Source: Bradyrhizobium sp. 186
Lineage (GTDB): Bacteria > Pseudomonadota > Alphaproteobacteria > Rhizobiales > Xanthobacteraceae
Reading direction: 5' to 3'
NCBI RefSeq assembly: GCF_023101685.1
Contig: NZ_CP082164.1
Coordinates: forward strand, 6,324,001-6,388,000
DNA length: 64,000 nt
A program made the translations under genes and the position numbers. The notes below the pieces were generated by a model. That model saw nothing but the letters and a program-made list of their open reading frames with translations. It had not been told where the DNA came from and did not search any database. Within the stretch, counting starts at the first letter, position 1. Each line of letters starts with the position of its first letter. This document shows, piece after piece, positions 46,178 through 54,352 of the stretch.

Positions 46178-47149
46178 TCAGGCAGTCGCCACCGCCTCCC
46201 GTCGAGCAATCCTGCGCAACACCTCAGGGGGCACACCGAAGGCCCGGATGAACGCCCGCCGCATGCGTTCGCGGTCAGCAAAACCCGCTTCTTGCGCAAC
46301 GACGTTAACGGTGTGCCGCCCTTCCTCCATCATGAACCTGGCAGCTTCCAGCCGAAGTCGCTCGACGGCCTTCGCCGGAGACTGACCCGTCTCGGCCAGA
46401 AAAGAGCGGCTGAACTGACGAGGGCTGAGGTTGGCGGCGGCCGCAAGCTCCTCGATTGTGAGCGGATTCCGCAGATTTTGACGAATGTACGCCACGACCG
46501 ATTCGATGCGATCGGATTTCGGCGTCATGTCGAGAAGAGCGGAATGCTGTGTTTGTCCGCCCATCCGACGTTGATTAATGACCATAAGCTTGGCAGCGAC
46601 TTTCGCAACTTCGGGACCCAGGTCCTTATCGATCATCGCTAAGACAAGATCGATTCCTGCGGTCATTCCAGCCGACGTCCAGATCGGACCGTCATTGATG
46701 TAGATCCGGTCCTCCTCCATCCTGACATCCGGAAACCGAGCCTTGAAACTCGCCGCTTGAATCCAATGCGTCGTCGCACGGCGACCATCGAGAAGTCCGG
46801 CTTCAGCGAGAACAAACGCCCCGTTGCAAAATGAGGCAGTACGCCTCGACGCCCTGGCAGCTTTTTGCACAAAGGCGATCAAGTTTGCGCTTGATGGAGC
46901 CATTTCGAACGCGGTGATCGCACCGACAATAATTGTATCAAAAGCCGGATCGCCGAATGCTTCGGTGTCAACGGTCAAACCACAGGAAGATCGAACGGGA
47001 CCGCCATGTTCCGACAACAGATGGAGGTCATAGTGAAAATCGACCGGAGGTGGCTTCGCAAGTCCGAAACCCGTCATTTCGAATGCCGTCATGGGCGCAA
47101 GGCTCAGGAGCTGGAAGCCGTGCGGGACAATGAGACCTACCCGATGCAT
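46178..47149 (-). CDS. GlxA family transcriptional regulator (DJ-1/PfpI-like plus AraC domain)
   Basis: The 323-residue protein has an N-terminal DJ-1/PfpI-like domain (residues 1-175), with the nucleophile-elbow Cys108 in SFCNGAFVLAEAGLLDGR. A C-terminal AraC-type double helix-turn-helix follows (about 222-315: IEELAAAANLSPRQFSRSFL and VAQEAGFADRERMRRAF). GlxA regulators often sense small amides or amines and control nearby catabolic genes. It is a paralogue of the broken gene at 47311-48266. It probably regulates the divergent hydrolase-nitrilase genes. Confidence 0.9.
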   Translation of the reverse strand: MHRVGLIVPHGFQLLSLAPMTAFEMTGFGLAKPPPVDFHYDLHLLSEHGGPVRSSCGLTVDTEAFGDPAFDTIIVGAITAFEMAPSSANLIAFVQKAARASRRTASFCNGAFVLAEAGLLDGRRATTHWIQAASFKARFPDVRMEEDRIYINDGPIWTSAGMTAGIDLVLAMIDKDLGPEVAKVAAKLMVINQRRMGGQTQHSALLDMTPKSDRIESVVAYIRQNLRNPLTIEELAAAANLSPRQFSRSFLAETGQSPAKAVERLRLEAARFMMEEGRHTVNVVAQEAGFADRERMRRAFIRAFGVPPEVLRRIARREAVATA

Positions 47150-47310
47150 GGCTACTCCTGGTGTCCGAAATGCGGATGATAGTCCAGATCTGTATCATCT
47201 AGGAGGCACGCTCTCCCCGGATGCTCACGCGCGAGCCGGATGGGCCGAGAGCGCCGTTCGGCGCCACGTTAAGAGCCTGACTCAAAAGCCTACATCCTTG
47301 ACGGCCCAAG

Positions 47311-48266
47311 TCAGGCAGCCGCCACCGCCTCCCGTCGAGCGTTCCTGCGCAATATCTCCGGCGGCACGCCGAAGGTCCGATGGAACGCGCGACGCATGCG
47401 TTCTCGGTCCGCAAAGCCCGTTTCCTGCGCCACGACATTAACCGTGTGTCGTCCCTCTTCGATCATGAACCTGGCGGCCTCCAGCCGAAGCCGCTCCACA
47501 GCCTTTGCTGGTGACTGGCCGGTCTCACCCAGAAAGGTGCGGCTGAACTGGCGGGGGCTTAGGCTAGCGACCGCCGCAAGCTCCTCGATCGTGAGCGGCT
47601 TCCGCAAATTCTGACGGATGTACGCCAGGACCAATTCGATGCGATCGGACTTCGGCGTCATATCAAGGAGTGCGGAATGCTGTTTTTGTCCACCCATCCG
47701 ACGCTGGTTCATGACCAGAAGCCTGGCGACCATTTTCGCGGCTTCGGGACCAAGATCATTGTCGATCAACGCCAGAACGAGGTCGATCCCCGCGGTCATT
47801 CCCGCCGACGTCCAGACTGGACCGTCATTGATGAAGATCCGGTCCTCTTCCGCCCTGACATCCGGAAACCGAGCCCTGAAGCTAGCGGCATGGCCCAGTG
47901 CATCGTCGCACGTCGACCACTCAGAAGGCCCGCTTCAGCCAGCACAAACGCTCCGCTGCAGATCGAGGCGACCCGCCTCGACGCCTTGGCGGCTTCCTGC
48001 ACGAATGCGATCATAGTAGCATCGGAGGAAGGCATCTCCATCTCGGTGATCGAACCCACGATGACTGTGTCGAAGGCGGGATCTCCGAACGCCTCGGTTT
48101 CCAGCGTCATCCCTGAGGAAGACCGAACCGGACCGCCATGTTCTGACAACAAATGGATGTCGTAGCGCTGGTCGGCCGGGGGCAGATTGACGATTTCGAA
48201 TGCCGTCAGGGCCGCAAGGCTCATCAGTTGAAACCGTGGCGGCACGATGAAACCGACCCGATGCAT
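47311..48266 (-). pseudogene. Second GlxA family regulator, frameshifted
   Basis: The N-terminal frame (MHRVGFIVPPRFQLMSLAAL onward, start 48266) runs to RRATMHW. There one base is missing compared with the intact neighbour (about 47893-47898). The next frame resumes as AASFRARFPDV, then GMTAGIDLVLALIDNDLG and a complete AraC domain ending at 47311. The N-terminal domain retains its Cys (SICSGAF). Aligning both copies base by base shows 38 versus 39 nt in this stretch. The product would lack DNA-binding activity unless the C-terminal ORF (47311-47799) is translated alone. Confidence 0.82.
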
Positions 48267-48413
48267 TTTCGCTCCTGTGGCACGAATGGTGGCAAGAACG
48301 ACCTACGTCAGCCCCGCCGTAATCGCTAGAGTCCGAGCAACAAACCTCGCACTGGCTCCTCGCCGCTAAACGACGCGCATGTCAGCGCTTCCGTGAGGAA
48401 GAAAGGATGATGC

Positions 48414-49286
48414 ATGTATTCCGATCACGCCGCTTTCGTCGAGCATCGCATTCCCAGGGGAGAAGGAAAAGTCTACGCTCGAGATTATGTGGGTTCTGGC
48501 CCGGCTTTTGTGCTCATGCACGGATTCCCTGATAACCTGCATATCTGGGATGACCTGATCCCGTTCCTGGTTGCCAGCGGCCGGCGCGTGGTGACGTTCG
48601 ACTTCCTGGGCTTCGGCGCCTCGGACAAGCCCGCCGGCGCTGTCTATAGCTTTAAGCAGCAACTGGGCGACCTTGAAGCGGTCGTCGGGGGGCTGGGCCT
48701 GGGAAAGATCGTTCCGGTGGCTCACGATTCCTCCGGGATGGCGACGCTCAACTACGCGCTCGCCCATCCGGGAGGCGTCGACTCCGCGATCATGCTCAAC
48801 TCGGCCTATAGCGAGGACGCCACGGTTCTTTGGCCCGAGATGATCACGCTCTTTGCGACTCGGAGCATGCAGGCCCTTGCAATAGCGATCGCCCAGAGCC
48901 CCGAACAGTTTGGCTGGCTGCTGAAATGGCAGCAGAAGAAATTCCTGGACCCCTTGCCTGAGGCGCAAAGACCCCATTTCAGCGCGTTCATCGGTCCGCT
49001 GATCAGCGACAACTTCATCGCCCAACCCGGCGCCGGTCCTGCCTTCGTGCAGTTGGCGGCGGAATTCTTCGATGAACACGCCCGAAACGCCAAGCATCTG
49101 ACCGCGCTCAAGACGCTCGATATTCCGGTCAAGCTGATCTGGGGACAATACGACCCCTACTTCCCCGTCGCCATGGCCGAGCGGCGTCAATCTCAGCTCA
49201 AAAATGCGTCCCTCACCGTCATACCGGCGGGCCATTGGCTGCAGGCCGATGAGCCCGCGCAAGTAGCGAAGGCGATGCTGTCATGA
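48414..49286 (+). CDS. Alpha/beta hydrolase, haloalkane-dehalogenase/epoxide-hydrolase-like
   Basis: A 290-residue alpha/beta hydrolase. The oxyanion loop is HGFPDNLHIW. At the nucleophile elbow the sequence is AHDSSGMA: an Asp (D105) follows the His, as in dehalogenases and epoxide hydrolases, rather than the usual Ser. The acid is likely in GQYDPYFP and the base in GHWLQADEP. It may therefore cleave C-halogen or epoxide bonds. It starts the plus-strand gene run of the candidate island, and its stop overlaps the next gene's ATG. Confidence 0.85.
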   Translation: MYSDHAAFVEHRIPRGEGKVYARDYVGSGPAFVLMHGFPDNLHIWDDLIPFLVASGRRVVTFDFLGFGASDKPAGAVYSFKQQLGDLEAVVGGLGLGKIVPVAHDSSGMATLNYALAHPGGVDSAIMLNSAYSEDATVLWPEMITLFATRSMQALAIAIAQSPEQFGWLLKWQQKKFLDPLPEAQRPHFSAFIGPLISDNFIAQPGAGPAFVQLAAEFFDEHARNAKHLTALKTLDIPVKLIWGQYDPYFPVAMAERRQSQLKNASLTVIPAGHWLQADEPAQVAKAMLS

Positions 49287-49735
49287 GCCCGCGCGCGCTC
49301 GACAAGCTCACCGTTCGCGTACGCTTGACCAAGCTCGCTCGCGCCGTTGGCCTCGTCACGGTACTGGCGGTGATCAGCCCGACCGCTTCGTTCGCTCAGT
49401 CAGCGCCACCATCATCGAGCCTCGACGTCCCGACGACCAAATTGCTCGCGATCGGCACCTTCACAGCCAAAGGGTCGCCGGAGCGGTGGAAGCCGCTCCT
49501 GCCTGCCGAAGTGCGCGACACGGTACGGCTCTATCTCGCTGGGAAAATCGACCAGTGGTACCTCAAGCAGGACCAGAGCGGCGTCGTCTTCATGATGAAC
49601 GTCACCGATCCGAAGGAGGCTCTGGACCTGCTGGGCAAGTTTCCTTTCGGCCAGGCCGGGCTGATGGAGTTCCAGATCATCTCACTCGGCCCGATCGCCC
49701 CGCTCCGCGTGCTTTTGACTGAGCCTGCGAAGTAG
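49283..49735 (+). CDS. Exported muconolactone-isomerase/YCII-like small protein (paralogue 1)
   Basis: A 150-residue protein with a Sec signal peptide (hydrophobic AVGLVTVLAVISPTASFA, cleavage likely after Ala38), followed by a roughly 105-residue alpha+beta barrel domain. The domain has LLAIGTFTAKGSPERWKPLL and VVFMMNVTDPKEALDLLGKF, like muconolactone isomerase/YCII folds. It is the most divergent of three tandem paralogues and the only one with a signal. Function unknown. Its ATG overlaps the hydrolase stop. Confidence 0.75.
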   Translation: MSPRALDKLTVRVRLTKLARAVGLVTVLAVISPTASFAQSAPPSSSLDVPTTKLLAIGTFTAKGSPERWKPLLPAEVRDTVRLYLAGKIDQWYLKQDQSGVVFMMNVTDPKEALDLLGKFPFGQAGLMEFQIISLGPIAPLRVLLTEPAK

Positions 49736-49779
49736 TTGGCAGCTGCCAAGAACCGATTCAACAAAAGGAAACAGCAAAA

Positions 49780-50154
49780 ATGTCCGATAACAAGAACCCC
49801 CGCGTCCATGCGAAGATACTGCCCGCACTTGCCGCCGTCGTTGGTCCGACAACCAAGATCCTGGCGATCGGCTCGGTAACGGCCAAGGGAACGCCCGAGG
49901 CGATCGCCCCCGTCCTGCCCCACGAAGTCCGCGCAACGGTTCGCAACCATCTCGCCGGCAAGATCGAGCAATGGTTCTTCCAGACGGAGGGCTACGGCGT
50001 CGTGTTCATCGTGAACGCCACCAGTACCGCAGAGGCGCACGAACTCCTGGAAAAACTTCCTCTAGGCGTCGCCGGCATGATGGAATTCGAACTGATCGCT
50101 CTTGGGCCGCTCGCACCGCTCGCCATGCTCATCGCAGAACCTCCCCGTCCGTAA
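49780..50154 (+). CDS. Muconolactone-isomerase/YCII-like small protein (paralogue 2)
   Basis: A 124-residue cytoplasmic protein with the domain ILAIGSVTAKGTPEAIAPVL, IVNATSTAEAHELLEKLPLG and a C-terminal MEFELIALGPLAPLAML, matching dimeric alpha+beta barrel proteins. It is nearly identical to the next gene. The ATG follows AAAAGGAAACAG. Function unknown. Confidence 0.78.
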   Translation: MSDNKNPRVHAKILPALAAVVGPTTKILAIGSVTAKGTPEAIAPVLPHEVRATVRNHLAGKIEQWFFQTEGYGVVFIVNATSTAEAHELLEKLPLGVAGMMEFELIALGPLAPLAMLIAEPPRP

Positions 50155-50316
50155 TGCGACCCGCGGGCGTCGTCTTGAGTTTGGTAACAGTCCAGACTCG
50201 ATCGGACCGCTTTCGTAGCTTCGTGACCGCCCGATCGCTCCGCTTCGGGTGTTTTTTATGGATACCGCGAAGTCGCTTCCCCTCCCCACACCGATACGAC
50301 GAGAGCAAACAGCAAA

Positions 50317-50715
50317 ATGGCTGACGTCAAGAATCCGCGCGTCCATGCCGAGATATTGCCCGCGCTCGCTTCCGTTGTCGGTGCGATGACCAAGATCCTG
50401 GCAATCGGCTCGGTCACAGCGAAGGGTACACCCGGGGCGATCGCCTCGGTCCGACCCCATGAGGTTCGCGCGACGGTTCGCAATCATCTCGCCGGAAAAA
50501 TCGAGCAGTGGTTCTCCCAGACAGAGGGCCGCGGCGTTGTCTTCATCGTGAACGCCACCAGCACGGCAGAGGCGCACGAACTCCTGGAGAAGCTTCCACT
50601 CGGCGTCGCTGGAATGATGGAATTCGAGCTGATCGCTATCGGCCCGCTTGCGCCGCTCGCCATGCTCATCGCCGAACCTCCGCGTTCGCAATGCGACCCG
50701 CGGGCCTCGTTGTAA
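50317..50715 (+). CDS. Muconolactone-isomerase/YCII-like small protein (paralogue 3)
   Basis: A 132-residue copy of paralogue 2, with matching segments such as VRATVRNHLAGKIEQWFSQT. Its end differs: where paralogue 2 stops with TAA after the PP-R segment, this gene has CAA and reads into what was the 3' flank, adding SQCDPRASL before stopping. This shows a recent tandem duplication including flanking DNA, followed by stop-codon change in one copy. Function unknown. Confidence 0.78.
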   Translation: MADVKNPRVHAEILPALASVVGAMTKILAIGSVTAKGTPGAIASVRPHEVRATVRNHLAGKIEQWFSQTEGRGVVFIVNATSTAEAHELLEKLPLGVAGMMEFELIAIGPLAPLAMLIAEPPRSQCDPRASL

Positions 50716-50820
50716 CCTTGGTAGCGTTCACCAACCGATCGAAGCCGGCTGGGGCATGGTGAAGCCGCGTCGCGCGGACCAAAGATTACACTAACAACCC
50801 GCCAAGAAGGACCCGTCACG

Positions 50821-51831
50821 ATGCCTGTTGTCAAAGCCGCAGCCGTGCAGATCAGTCCCGTTCTCTACAGCCGGGACGGCACTGTTGGCAAAGTCGTCAA
50901 GAAGATTCTCGAGCTTGGGCGCCAAGGCGTCCAGTTCGCGACCTTCCCGGAAACGGTCATTCCCTACTACCCCTATTTTTCCTTCGTCGAAGCGCCCTAC
51001 CTGATGGGCGCGGAGCACTACAAGTTGCTCGATCAGGCGGTGACCGTGCCGTCTGACGCCACCAGGGCTATCGGCGAGGCCGCCAAGCAAGGCGGCATGG
51101 TCGTCTCCGTCGGCGTCAACGAGCGCGATGGCGGCACGATCTATAACGCGCAACTCCTGTTCGATGCTGACGGCACACTCATCCAGCACCGTCGCAAGAT
51201 TTCTCCGACCTATCATGAACGCATGGTCTGGGGTCAGGGCGATGGCTCTGGGCTGCGCTGTGTCGACAGCGCCGTAGGGCGCATCGGTCAACTCGCCTGC
51301 TGGGAGCATTACAACCCCCTAGCCCGCTACGCCTTGATGGCCGACGGCGAGCAGATTCACTCGGCTATGTATCCTGGCTCGTTCGCGGGCGACGGTTTCT
51401 CCGAGCAGATTTCAGTCAATATCCGCCAGCACGCACTGGAGGCCGGATGCTTCGTGGTTTGTGCGACCGCCTGGCTGAACGCTGAGCAGCAAGCCCAGAT
51501 CATGAAGGATACCGGCTGCAGCATCGAGCCGATTTCCAGCGGCTGCTTCACCACGATCGTCTCTCCAGAGAGCGCATTGATGGGCGCGCCGCTGCGATCC
51601 GGCGAAGGCGAGGTCATCGCCGATCTCGATTTCTGGGCCATCGACAAGCGCAAGCGTTTGATGGACTCGCGCGGTCACTACAGCCGACCGGAACTTCTCA
51701 GCCTGCTGATCGACCGCACGCCGAAGTCCCATGTGCATGAGCGTAGCGCGCATCCAGCGCCGGAATCCCTCGACCAGGCCGATCGGCCGGAAGAAGCGGG
51801 ATCGCGCCCGGCAATGGCGACAATCTCATGA
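50821..51831 (+). CDS. Nitrilase
   Basis: A 336-residue carbon-nitrogen hydrolase with the full catalytic set: Glu44 (TFPETVIP), Lys126 ([15 protein letters not shown], with Glu133) and Cys160 ([13 protein letters not shown]). CWEHYNPL is characteristic of true nitrilases that turn nitriles into acids plus ammonia. Its stop overlaps the start of the next hydrolase gene by 4 bp, so they are translationally coupled. Within the island it is the clearest catabolic enzyme. Nitrile substrate unknown. Confidence 0.92.
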   Translation: MPVVKAAAVQISPVLYSRDGTVGKVVKKILELGRQGVQFATFPETVIPYYPYFSFVEAPYLMGAEHYKLLDQAVTVPSDATRAIGEAAKQGGMVVSVGVNERDGGTIYNAQLLFDADGTLIQHRRKISPTYHERMVWGQGDGSGLRCVDSAVGRIGQLACWEHYNPLARYALMADGEQIHSAMYPGSFAGDGFSEQISVNIRQHALEAGCFVVCATAWLNAEQQAQIMKDTGCSIEPISSGCFTTIVSPESALMGAPLRSGEGEVIADLDFWAIDKRKRLMDSRGHYSRPELLSLLIDRTPKSHVHERSAHPAPESLDQADRPEEAGSRPAMATIS

Positions 51832-52787
51832 CCTCACGCCGGCATCTCCTTCTCGCTGGCGGCGGTCTCGCCGCCACGCTCGGCCTCCCGAAAGCGGCGT
51901 TTACGGACGCGACGAAGGTCGCCAAGCCGCCAGCCTACCAACCTGCTCACAAAGGATCGAATCCAATGACGACTGCGACAATGAAAGACAGCGCGAAGAT
52001 CTACTTCAAGGACTGGGGCACTGGTCCAGTCGTGACGTTCTCTCACGGATGGCCGCTCACCGCAGACGCTTGGGACGCCCAGATGCTGTTCCTGGGCAAC
52101 AACGGCTATCGTGTTATCGCGCATGATCGTCGCAGCCATGGTCGATCGGATCAGACGTGGACCGGCAACGACATGGATACCTATGCCGACGATCTCGCCA
52201 CGCTACTCAAGACGCTCGACGTCAAGGGTGCGACGATGATCGGCCATTCGACCGGTGGAGGCGAGGTGGCGCGCTATATCGGCCGCCATGGCACATCGCG
52301 TGTATCGAAAGCAGTCCTAATTTCAGCGGTGCCTCCCCATATGGCGCAGACGCCCACCAACCCTAACAGCGCGCCGATGAGCGTGTTCGATGGCCTGCGC
52401 TCGAGCCTAATTGCCGATCGGGCGGGGTTCTTCAAGGAATTATCGATGCCGTTCTTTGGCTACAACCGTCCCAACGCGAAGGTTTCGCAGGGCCAGATCG
52501 AATCCTTCTGGCTTCAGGGCATGATGGGGAGCCTCCAAGGCGAGTATAATTGTATCAAGGCTTTCTCCGAGACCGATTTCACGGATGATCTCAGGAAGAT
52601 GACGATCCCAACCCTGCTCCTGCAGGGTAATGACGATCAGATCGTTCCTATCGACATCGCCTCCCGGCGTTCGGTGAAGGTCCTGCCAAACGCGAGCCTG
52701 AAGGAATATGCCGGTGCTCCACATGGCATGTGCGTCACCCACGGCGATCAAGTGAACGCAGACCTGCTGGCCTTCCTAAAGGGATGA
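51828..52787 (+). CDS. Alpha/beta hydrolase, chloroperoxidase/arylesterase-like
   Basis: The 319-residue frame opens with a possible Tat signal ([17 protein letters not shown]), then an alpha/beta hydrolase of the cofactor-free chloroperoxidase family. It has [16 protein letters not shown], catalytic Ser141 in [12 protein letters not shown], an Asp in [11 protein letters not shown] and His in [10 protein letters not shown]. An alternative start at 51966 ([14 protein letters not shown]) has a better ribosome binding site (AAAGGA) and would give a cytosolic protein. Which start is used decides the location. It is coupled to the nitrilase gene. Confidence 0.85.
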   Translation: MTSRRHLLLAGGGLAATLGLPKAAFTDATKVAKPPAYQPAHKGSNPMTTATMKDSAKIYFKDWGTGPVVTFSHGWPLTADAWDAQMLFLGNNGYRVIAHDRRSHGRSDQTWTGNDMDTYADDLATLLKTLDVKGATMIGHSTGGGEVARYIGRHGTSRVSKAVLISAVPPHMAQTPTNPNSAPMSVFDGLRSSLIADRAGFFKELSMPFFGYNRPNAKVSQGQIESFWLQGMMGSLQGEYNCIKAFSETDFTDDLRKMTIPTLLLQGNDDQIVPIDIASRRSVKVLPNASLKEYAGAPHGMCVTHGDQVNADLLAFLKG

Positions 52788-52873
52788 CGGGGACGAAGTC
52801 CTCCTGCCGATCGACCGGCCGCAAAGCGGATACGTCGCGCGGCAAAGCATATTCATTCTGAGTGAGGCGAAAG

Positions 52874-53812
52874 ATGAGCAAGGCACAACATGAACTTCCG
52901 ATTCTCGTGACCGGGGCGGCTGGACGGATCGGCTCGGTGGGCCGCTCCGTGACGGAGCTGCTTCTCGCCCGTGGGTTCCGGGTACGGGCGCAGGTTCGTG
53001 TGGACGACGACCGGGCCACAAGGTTGCGCGCGCTCGGTGCAGAAGTCGTGGTCGGCGATCTGCTCGATCTTATGGCGGTACATCGGGCGATCGAAGGGTG
53101 CGAACGTCTCTGCTTCGCAATGTCGGTCGCGCCGACCTATCTCGAAGCGGCTGTCAACGTCACCGTCGTCGCGAAGCACCATGGCGTAAAGGCGTTCGTC
53201 AATCTCTCCCAGATGACCGTCAACGAGATGGACATCTTCAATACGACCCCCAGCCCACAGCAAAAGCAGCATTGGTTGGCGGAGCAGATATTATCGTGGT
53301 CCGGGCTGCCGGTGGTGGAAGTACGACCAACGGCCTTCATGGAAGGGCTATTGCTTCAAACCGCGAAAACCGTCTCCATGCAGGACAAAATCATGGCGCC
53401 CTTTGGAAGGGGCAAGAACTCAGCCATCGCTGCAGCCGATGTCGCCCGGGTACTCGCCGAGATCTTGAGTGAGCCCGCCGAGCATATCGGCCAGACCTAC
53501 CATCTGACCGGCCCGGTTTCGCAGGACATGGACGCGGTTGCACGCGAGTTCTCGGCCGCGCTTGGTCGCACCATCTCGTACGTCAACGTTCCACTTGAGG
53601 TCATGAAGGGGCAACTCGCCGCCTTCGGAATGCCCCCGCATGTCGTTGCGCACGTGGCGACCATGGCGGGGCTACATCAGGACAACCGGTACGATCGGCT
53701 CAGCAATGATGTCGAAAGGCTGACTGGCATGGGTCCGATGAGCGTTCGGGAATTCGTGCAGAAGAACGCACATGCGTTCGCACCGGTCGCGCCTTCGAGC
53801 GCGACTGAATAA
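52874..53812 (+). CDS. NmrA/SDR-type NAD(P)-binding reductase
   Basis: The 312-residue protein begins MSKAQHELPILVTGAAGRIG, the GxxGxxG-type cofactor motif of atypical SDRs. It has AEVVVGDLLDLMAVHRAIEG and PVVEVRPTAFMEGLLL, as in NmrA/azoreductase-like proteins. It has no classical Tyr-x-x-x-Lys. It could be a quinone/azo reductase or a redox sensor. An upstream GTG at 52862 is possible, but the ATG at 52874 has GAGG in front. It closes the plus-strand gene run. Confidence 0.85.
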   Translation: MSKAQHELPILVTGAAGRIGSVGRSVTELLLARGFRVRAQVRVDDDRATRLRALGAEVVVGDLLDLMAVHRAIEGCERLCFAMSVAPTYLEAAVNVTVVAKHHGVKAFVNLSQMTVNEMDIFNTTPSPQQKQHWLAEQILSWSGLPVVEVRPTAFMEGLLLQTAKTVSMQDKIMAPFGRGKNSAIAAADVARVLAEILSEPAEHIGQTYHLTGPVSQDMDAVAREFSAALGRTISYVNVPLEVMKGQLAAFGMPPHVVAHVATMAGLHQDNRYDRLSNDVERLTGMGPMSVREFVQKNAHAFAPVAPSSATE

Positions 53813-53851
53813 ACGGCATCGTAGACAGGGGTACGGCTTCGCAAAGGAGCG

Positions 53852-53892
53852 TGGCTACGCGGCAGGATTTGAACCTGTGACCTTCAGTTATG
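53852..53892 (-). pseudogene. Degenerate tRNA 3' fragment, Met-type
   Basis: On the minus strand the sequence reads CATAACTGAAGGTCACAGG, then TTCAAATCCTGCCGCGTAG and a CCA end. This is the anticodon-to-3' half of a tRNA resembling initiator/Met types (CATAAC, GGTTCAAATCC). No 5' half pairs with it, and one T-stem pair is broken. It is best read as an integration scar or decayed tRNA copy. Confidence 0.5.
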
Positions 53893-54017
53893 GGTCGATG
53901 TCCCGCGAGTCTAGTTTAGGCGATTGGTCAAAACCAAGCGGCTCAGCTTCAATTCCGGGACCGAGATGCAGATCGCCCAGAATGAAATCCGAGCCTCTCG
54001 CTAAGTCTTTGAAAGAT

Positions 54018-54061
54018 TGGAGCGGGTGAAGGGAATCGAACCCTCGTATTCAGCTTGGAAG
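54018..54061 (-). pseudogene. 3' half of tRNA-Gly(TCC), likely attachment-site remnant
   Basis: On the minus strand the sequence reads CTTCCAAGCTGAATACGAGG, followed by GTTCGATTCCCTTCACCCGC and TCCA. This is the intact 3' portion of alphaproteobacterial tRNA-Gly(TCC), from the anticodon to the encoded CCA. The 5' half is absent. Islands that integrate at tRNA 3' ends leave exactly such fragments at their far end. Confidence 0.7.
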
Positions 54062-54089
54062 TCGGGAAGTACTGTAGCATTTTCAGCGA

Positions 54090-54156
54090 CCATTCTGACA
54101 TTTTCGACATTTTTGGCCCCTTGAGATCGTTACAGAATTTCTCGTTGTCAGAATGG
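54090..54156. repeat. 11-bp inverted repeat near the island end
   Basis: CCATTCTGACA (54090-54100) is the exact complement of TGTCAGAATGG (54146-54156). Just outside, TTCAGCGACCAT (54082-54093) and ATGGTCGCAGAA (54171-54182) also pair with one mismatch, so two nested arms surround a 45-bp AT-richer core. The pattern could form a cruciform or be a recombinase site. Confidence 0.6.
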
Positions 54157-54161
54157 CGATA

Positions 54162-54193
54162 GCGAGCCCCATGGTCGCAGAACATTCGGCTCG
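54162..54193. repeat. Right 32-bp direct repeat of a candidate island
   Basis: GCGAGCCCCATGGTCGCAGA plus the next 12 bases match 46011-46042 in 29 of 32 positions, same orientation, 8.15 kb apart. It overlaps the outer arm of the nested inverted repeat. Confidence 0.65.
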
Positions 54194-54352
54194 GGCGCGA
54201 GGAAGGTTCAAATCCCGGAGATGCAACCACCGATGCCGACATTCACTTCACGTCGCGATCCGATCAATGATCCTTACGGAGCGCCCGCTGCGTCCCGAAC
54301 GCACTTCTAAGGTCCTTGATGCTCCTGGCTAGGTTGCATGCATCGGCGACAC

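Larger units (their letters stand above)
53813..54352. other. 540-bp gene-free region with tRNA fragments and nested repeats
   Basis: No supported gene. It holds two 3' tRNA fragments (53852-53892 and 54018-54061), an inverted repeat pair (54090-54156) and the right 32-bp repeat (54162-54193). An open minus-strand frame here (53949-54242) simply reads through the tRNA remnant and is not a gene. The region looks like an island end where several recombination events accumulated. Confidence 0.7.

Noticed and set aside
54193..54235. Plus-strand GGTTCAAATCCCGGAGATGCAACCA resembling a tRNA 3' end
   Set aside because: The T-stem does not pair properly and no cloverleaf can be completed.
53949..54242. 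Minus-strand 97-codon open frame
   Set aside because: It reads through the tRNA-Gly remnant (TRVRFPSPAP is a tRNA translation) and has no other support.
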